This document shows, in pieces, positions 55,388-59,679 of a stretch of 59,679 nt of DNA; within the stretch, counting starts at the first letter, position 1, and each line of letters starts with the position of its first letter. Position numbers and translations under genes: made by a program. This DNA comes from Bacteroidota bacterium. GTDB taxonomy: Bacteria; Bacteroidota; Ignavibacteria; SZUA-365. The stretch is taken from positions 1-59,679 of the forward strand of contig QKAF01000154.1 in assembly GCA_003246455.1 (NCBI GenBank), written 5' to 3'. The notes under the pieces are model-generated. The model was not told the origin of the DNA. It worked only from the letters and a program-made list of their open reading frames with translations, and did not search any database.

Positions 55388-56314
55388 TCAGATCATCCTC
55401 GCGATGCGATCGGCAAGCGCTTCCGGCGGCGTCGTTTCGTCAGCGTCCAGCCACTCCAGCCGGCTTTCTTTCCGGAACCACGTCATCTGACGCCGCGCAT
55501 ACTGCCGCGTGTTCCGTTTGATCGCTTCGGTGGCCTGGTCGATTGACATCAGCTGTGAAAGATAGACGATGACTTCCTTATATCCAACGGTATTGAGGGA
55601 GGTCCATGCGGGATCCGCCCCGCCCTCGATCAGCGCACGGACTTCTTCGACGAGCCCGGCTGCCATCATCCGATCGACGCGGGTATCGATACGCGCATTG
55701 AGCGCGGGGCGTTCCCGGCGAAGACCGAACATGCGAAAATCATAGGGCAATGCGGGCATGCGGTCGCTGCGCAGCGCGGAAAACGGTTTCCCGGTGAGCA
55801 GGCAGACCTCCAGCGCGCGAATGACGCGGACGGGGTTTTGCGCGTCGATCACCGCGGCGGTTTCGGGATCGAGACGGCGGACGTCCTCGACCAGGGCCGG
55901 AAGGCCTTCACGCCGTATGCGCTCCTCCAGCTCGGCCCGCAGGGTCGGATCCGCCACCGGCCCGTCAAAGATTCCATCGCTGACCGCACGAACGTACAGT
56001 CCCGAACCGCCCAGCACGAGCACGCGCTTGCCACGCGCATGGATGTCCCGGATCCATTCCTGCGCCTGGCTGAAAAAGCGTCCCACCGTATATGTCTCCG
56101 CGGGATCGCAGATATCGATTCCGTGATGCGGCACCGCGGCAAGCTCCTCCGCATCCGGCTTCGCGGTCCCGATATCGAGGCCGCGATACACCTGGCGTGA
56201 ATCCGCACTGATGATTTCCGCCCGGAGCATGGCGGCAAGCGCAAGACCGACCGCGGTCTTGCCCGAGGCGGTCGGACCGGTGAGAATGAGGATCTGTGGC
56301 CGCGGGCTGTTCAT
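55388..56314 (-). CDS. miaA: tRNA dimethylallyltransferase MiaA
   Basis: The 308-residue enzyme adds an isopentenyl-type group to A37 of tRNAs reading UNN codons. The P-loop is LTGPTASGKTAVGLAL, followed by ISADSRQVYRGLDIGTAKP, LGGSGLYVRAV and the C-terminal TRQYARRQMTWFR. ATG 56314 opens at the family N-terminus. It lies 10 bp after pcm. Confidence 0.97.
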   Translation of the reverse strand: MNSPRPQILILTGPTASGKTAVGLALAAMLRAEIISADSRQVYRGLDIGTAKPDAEELAAVPHHGIDICDPAETYTVGRFFSQAQEWIRDIHARGKRVLVLGGSGLYVRAVSDGIFDGPVADPTLRAELEERIRREGLPALVEDVRRLDPETAAVIDAQNPVRVIRALEVCLLTGKPFSALRSDRMPALPYDFRMFGLRRERPALNARIDTRVDRMMAAGLVEEVRALIEGGADPAWTSLNTVGYKEVIVYLSQLMSIDQATEAIKRNTRQYARRQMTWFRKESRLEWLDADETTPPEALADRIARMI

Positions 56315-56324
56315 GCGAGGCCCC

Positions 56325-56981
56325 CTACTTCGTCCAGCCTTCCTTGCCGACGAGCGGAACGAACTTGAATCCCGCATTCTTCGAATGCACGAATTCATCC
56401 CCCTGCCGCTGGATGACGATCATGTCCTGCGTGGCCTGGTCCCCGACGGGAATGACCAGGCGTCCCCCGTCGCTCAGCTGCCGAAGCAGCGAAGACGGTA
56501 CGTCCGGCGCGCCCGCGGTCACGATGATGCCGTTGTAGGGCGCGAACTGCGACCAGCCGATGCTGCCGTCCCCGACTTTCGACGCGATGTTGTACCCGAG
56601 GGCGTCCATCCGCCGGCGGGCGTGCTCGAGCAGGTCGAAATGCCGTTCGATCGTGAAGACACGCGCGCCCATCTGGGCGAGAATGCAGGCCTGATAGCCG
56701 CTTCCCGTCCCGACCTCGAGCACCTTGTCCCCGCGGCGGACGCGAAGGAGCTGCGTCATGAAGGCGACGGTGAACGGCTGCGAAATGGTCTGCTGGCATT
56801 CGATCGGGAGCGCCGAGTCGTCGTACGCTTTCGGCTTGAAAACATCCTGCACGAATGCGTGCCGCGGGATGCTGCCGACGGCGTTCAGGACGGCTTCATC
56901 GCTGATGCCTTTTTTCTGGAGAAGCTCGACCAGCTGGGCGCGGGCGAGATCAAACTGACGATTGGAAAAGGGTATGCTCAT
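56325..56981 (-). CDS. pcm: Protein-L-isoaspartate O-methyltransferase
   Basis: The 218-residue repair enzyme methylates isoaspartyl residues in aged proteins. The AdoMet motif is VLEVGTGSGYQACILAQMG, with the family sequence QTISQPFTVAFMTQLL before it and IIVTAGAPDVPSSLL after it. The start overlaps the cdaA stop by 4 bp. Confidence 0.97.
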   Translation of the reverse strand: MSIPFSNRQFDLARAQLVELLQKKGISDEAVLNAVGSIPRHAFVQDVFKPKAYDDSALPIECQQTISQPFTVAFMTQLLRVRRGDKVLEVGTGSGYQACILAQMGARVFTIERHFDLLEHARRRMDALGYNIASKVGDGSIGWSQFAPYNGIIVTAGAPDVPSSLLRQLSDGGRLVIPVGDQATQDMIVIQRQGDEFVHSKNAGFKFVPLVGKEGWTK

Positions 56982-57805
56982 TCCTTGCTGCGGTCGCTGC
57001 CCATGTCCTGCTGGAACGGGGCTTCAAAAATGGATTTTACGTTGACATTAAGCCCCTGGCGGAGCAGATCCCTCAGTTGTTCCGGCGTGAGACTGCGCCG
57101 CAGTTCCCCGTCCTCCGCCACGGAAATTATTCCGGTTTCCTCGGAAACGACGATGGCCAGTGCGTCGGTCTGCTCGGAGATGCCGACAGCCGACCGGTGC
57201 CGCATGCCCATGATGAATCCCTCCATGCGCAGCTGATTGCTGAGCGGAAGGGTGCATCGGGCGGCCTGAACGATCCGGTCCTTGATGACCACCGCACCGT
57301 CGTGCAGCGGCGCTTTCGGATTGAAGATCGAGAGCAGCAGCTGTTTGCTGACTTCTGCCCCGAGGGCTATGCCCGATTCGATGATCATGCGCACGCCCGT
57401 GCTCCGGGGAATGACGATCAGCGCCCCGATCTGCCGCTGCGCCATCTCATCGCAGGCCTCGACGATGGCTTCGATGGTCTCGTCCATGCTGCTGCGTATG
57501 AGCAGGCTGCCCATCAGCCGGCCTCTGCCGAGAAGCACCAGCAGACGCCGCAATTCCGGCTGAAAAAGAATGATGAACGCGATCACCCAGACGTCGGCCA
57601 GCGTTTTCAGAATCCAGGAAACCGCCTTCAGTTCGAGGGACGAAGCAACGAAGGAGCCGGCGACAATCACCAGCAGGCCAACGAAAATCTGGATCGCGAT
57701 GGTGCCCCGCATCACCAGGTACAGGCGGTAGAAAATGAACGTGACCACGACGATGTCGAGGATGTCGGTCCACCCTATTTCGAGAAAGCCGATTTTAACC
57801 AGCAT
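56978..57805 (-). CDS. cdaA: Diadenylate cyclase CdaA (DacA)
   Basis: The 275-residue protein makes cyclic di-AMP from ATP. Three membrane helices at the N-terminus (about 13-80) precede the DAC domain, with catalytic motifs APLHDGAVVI and MRHRSAVGI. ATG 57805 overlaps the folP end by 11 bp. The CdaR/YbbR regulator gene commonly next to cdaA in Firmicutes is absent. Confidence 0.95.
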   Translation of the reverse strand: MLVKIGFLEIGWTDILDIVVVTFIFYRLYLVMRGTIAIQIFVGLLVIVAGSFVASSLELKAVSWILKTLADVWVIAFIILFQPELRRLLVLLGRGRLMGSLLIRSSMDETIEAIVEACDEMAQRQIGALIVIPRSTGVRMIIESGIALGAEVSKQLLLSIFNPKAPLHDGAVVIKDRIVQAARCTLPLSNQLRMEGFIMGMRHRSAVGISEQTDALAIVVSEETGIISVAEDGELRRSLTPEQLRDLLRQGLNVNVKSIFEAPFQQDMGSDRSKE

Positions 57806-58667
57806 GCTGCGGAACCTCCCCGTGGGCGATTGCGGCCGCCACGTCGATCGCGGCCCGGATCGCCTGCACGTCGTGTACGCGCAGGATATGCGCGCCGTTG
57901 AGATAGGCCATGACATTGCTCGCGATGCTGCCCGGCAGCCGCGCGTCGACCGCGGCGCCGGTCAGAGTGCCGATGAACGCTTTGCGCGAGGTCCCGACCA
58001 GGAGCGGATATCCGAGTTCCGCGAACGCTGCCAGCTCGCGCAGAAGCGTCACGTTGTGTTCGAGGGTCTTTCCGAACCCGATCCCCGGGTCGAGCACGAT
58101 CTGTGCAATTCCCGCCTCGCGGCAGAATGCGATGCGCTCGGTAAAAAAGATTTTCACATCTTCTACGACGTTATCATAGACCGGAGCATGCTGCATCGTC
58201 GAAGGCGTGCCCTGCATGTGCATCAGCACCACGGGCGCCGCGCTCCGTGCGGCCACCTCCGCCATACCGGGGTCATGCAGCAGCGCGCTGACATCGTTGA
58301 TGATGTCTGCACCGGCGTCCATCGCCGCCCGGGCGACGGAAGCATGCCGCGTGTCGATGGAGATCGGAATTTCCGTCCGCGCGCGCAGCGCCTCGATCAC
58401 GGGCAGAACGCGTGCGCACTCCTCCCTTTCTGACACCTCCCGCGCGCCAGGGCGCGTCGATTCTCCCCCGATATCGAGGATATCCGCACCCTGGTCCTCC
58501 ATCTCCAGCGCGCGCCGCACGGCGGATTCCGTATCGGCATAGCTGCCGCCGTCGGAGAAGGAATCGGGCGTCACATTCAAAATACCCATCAGCGCACAGT
58601 CCGAAGCGGGGTGCAGCACCCTGCCCCGCAGCTGCAGCGGACGGCGATTTTCGAATGTCTGTTTCAT
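57795..58667 (-). CDS. folP: Dihydropteroate synthase
   Basis: The 290-residue folate enzyme joins pABA to the pterin diphosphate. The signatures are MGILNVTPDSFSDGG, DILDIGGESTRPGA, LDPGIGFGKT and LVGTSRKAFIG. ATG 58667 gives normal length. It is the first gene of the operon and overlaps cdaA, an arrangement also seen in other Bacteroidota. Confidence 0.97.
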   Translation of the reverse strand: MKQTFENRRPLQLRGRVLHPASDCALMGILNVTPDSFSDGGSYADTESAVRRALEMEDQGADILDIGGESTRPGAREVSEREECARVLPVIEALRARTEIPISIDTRHASVARAAMDAGADIINDVSALLHDPGMAEVAARSAAPVVLMHMQGTPSTMQHAPVYDNVVEDVKIFFTERIAFCREAGIAQIVLDPGIGFGKTLEHNVTLLRELAAFAELGYPLLVGTSRKAFIGTLTGAAVDARLPGSIASNVMAYLNGAHILRVHDVQAIRAAIDVAAAIAHGEVPQHAG

Positions 58668-58721
58668 CGTGCGTGAGGCCTCGAAATGACTGTCAGGGCG
58701 CCGTAATCGACGTATTACCAC

Positions 58722-58750
58722 ATCATACAATCAAGACGAGAAAGATGCAA
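58722..58750 (-). promoter_or_regulatory. Putative promoter of the folP operon
   Basis: Minus-strand TTGCAT and TATGAT are separated by 17 bp, with a predicted start about 50 nt before folP. The -10 is 5/6 to consensus and the -35 is weak. Confidence 0.5.
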
Positions 58751-58802
58751 TGGCCGAAAAGACAATGAGGCGACAGTGTTAGCTGCCGCCCCATTGATTC
58801 AG

Positions 58803-58824
58803 GGTTCCTGCATGCACAGGAACC
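58803..58824. other. Small hairpin downstream of the T9SS cargo gene
   Basis: GGTTCCTG and CAGGAACC form an 8-bp stem with a 6-nt loop, 15 bp after the last gene's stop. It lacks a T run on the minus strand, so its role as a terminator is uncertain. Confidence 0.55.
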
Positions 58825-58839
58825 TCATTTCCGCTGCGT

Positions 58840-59679
58840 TTACTTCGAGAGTGTCATCCGCTGCGTCGCGACGAATTCGCCCGACAGCATCCGGTACAGG
58901 TACGTTCCGCTCGGGAGATCCGAGGCGTCGAACGCCACGTCATACCGGCCGGCAGGAAGCACTTCGTTCACCAGCTCGGCCACTTCCGCACCGAGACTGT
59001 TGTAGACCGCGATGCGCACATGGCGCTCCTCGGCGACCGTGAACGAAACCGTCGTCGACGGGTTGAACGGGTTCGGATAGTTCTGCTCGAGGCTGAACAC
59101 CTGCGGCAGCACCGCATCCGGATCCTTGCCCGCGTACTGGTACGGATGTGCCAGCGCGAGATTCCCGTCGATGTTCGCCGGCGAGAAACCGCTCACGCGG
59201 ACCATGTTGTACACCACGTCCGATGCGGAGGTGGTTCCGATGGTCGGGCTTTCCCACGGACCGAGCGGCACGGCCTGGCGCACCGAGCGCAGCTGCGACT
59301 TGTCGCTGATCATCGCGGCTTCCTGGTCGGAATACGGGAAGGTGATGTCCGCCGTCCAGCCTGCGCCCGTGTAGGCCACCTGCCAGTAACGCTTCACATA
59401 CAGCATGCGCGCGATGTTCTGCGGCAGCTGGTTCGGATACGCGCGGATCGTCATCGAATTGATCTGGCCGCTGGTGACATTCACCGTTACGATCGGATCG
59501 CCCGTGTTCGGATCCACGAAGTTGTACGGACTGCCCGGCACCGTCATCACGGTATTGATGCTGCCCTCGATGTAGGTCGGACCGCCCTTCGAACCGGCGT
59601 TTACCACCTGGAGTTCCACGGTGATCGTCAGCGGTTCGTTGGTGGCGATCAGGCCGCTCGCGGGCGGCGGGAAGTCGTC
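58840..59679 (-). CDS. Type IX secretion cargo protein, 5' end outside the window
   Basis: The frame is open to the right window edge, so about 279 C-terminal residues are visible and the start is missing. The last ~85 residues are a T9SS type A sorting domain: LEQNYPNPFNPSTTVSFTV, then VYNSLGAEVAELVNEVLPAG, DASDLPSGTYLYRM and a final MTLSK. This domain sends cargo across the outer membrane and is then usually removed. The preceding part is beta-rich and of unknown function (it mentions no catalytic motif I recognise). Confidence 0.88.
   Translation of the reverse strand, partial: DDFPPPASGLIATNEPLTITVELQVVNAGSKGGPTYIEGSINTVMTVPGSPYNFVDPNTGDPIVTVNVTSGQINSMTIRAYPNQLPQNIARMLYVKRYWQVAYTGAGWTADITFPYSDQEAAMISDKSQLRSVRQAVPLGPWESPTIGTTSASDVVYNMVRVSGFSPANIDGNLALAHPYQYAGKDPDAVLPQVFSLEQNYPNPFNPSTTVSFTVAEERHVRIAVYNSLGAEVAELVNEVLPAGRYDVAFDASDLPSGTYLYRMLSGEFVATQRMTLSK

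Overview
The window is about 60 kb of a high-GC bacterial chromosome with almost no spare DNA. It most likely comes from the Bacteroidota/Chlorobiota/Ignavibacteriota-Kapabacteria side of the tree. The evidence is a C-terminal type IX secretion (T9SS) sorting domain with the NYPNPFNPST signature at the right edge, several proteins ending in beta-barrel or FlgD-like Ig folds, ECF sigma promoters of the TGTAAC type, and one promoter that fits the Bacteroidota TTTG/TAnnTTTG consensus. The species cannot be named from the sequence alone.

Left part (1-10.4 kb). Two ECF sigma factor/membrane anti-sigma-like pairs lie on opposite strands (about 1-1342 and 5737-7051). Each is preceded by the same promoter pattern, TGTAAC-N17-GTC. 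The second pair continues into a secreted FlgD-like/beta-barrel protein and a small envelope protein. Between the pairs are a rhomboid protease, a DinB-family protein and a tightly overlapping envelope operon: DUF192 protein, HMA lipoprotein, CPC-type peroxiredoxin-like protein and PhoA-type alkaline phosphatase.

Middle-left part (9.2-23 kb). Two GT4 glycosyltransferases, a lipoprotein and a membrane-anchored GH13 amylase precede the most intriguing stretch, 13.6-19.5 kb. There a sigma54 promoter drives a PAS histidine kinase and its sigma54-dependent response regulator. A palindromic upstream site and a second, near-perfect sigma54 promoter then lead into an operon of two small secreted proteins with DxDGDGxxD motifs and an outer-membrane barrel with a Gly/Ser/Asn-rich loop, closed by a strong terminator. 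Metallophosphoesterase, saccharopine-dehydrogenase-like, MarC and EngB genes follow.

Right-centre part (23-54.5 kb). A nearly continuous minus-strand block holds the transcription and translation machinery. In transcription order it runs tRNA-Thr(TGT)-Tyr-Gly-Thr(GGT), rpmG, tRNA-Trp, secE, nusG, rplKAJL, rpoBC, then the str operon (rpsL, rpsG, fusA, tuf) and the S10-spc-alpha operon (rpsJ to rplQ). Terminators or strong hairpins separate tuf/rpsJ, rplQ/engB, rpoC/rpsL and rplL/rpoB. rpsD (S4) and adk are missing from their usual places. Several of these genes start with GTG or TTG.

Right end (54.5-59.7 kb). A minus-strand operon folP-cdaA-pcm-miaA-hydrolase (folate synthesis, c-di-AMP synthesis, protein repair, tRNA modification and a secreted hydrolase) ends in a terminator just upstream of the tRNA promoter. 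A truncated T9SS cargo gene runs off the right edge. I found no insertion sequences, CRISPR arrays, prophage genes or rRNA genes.
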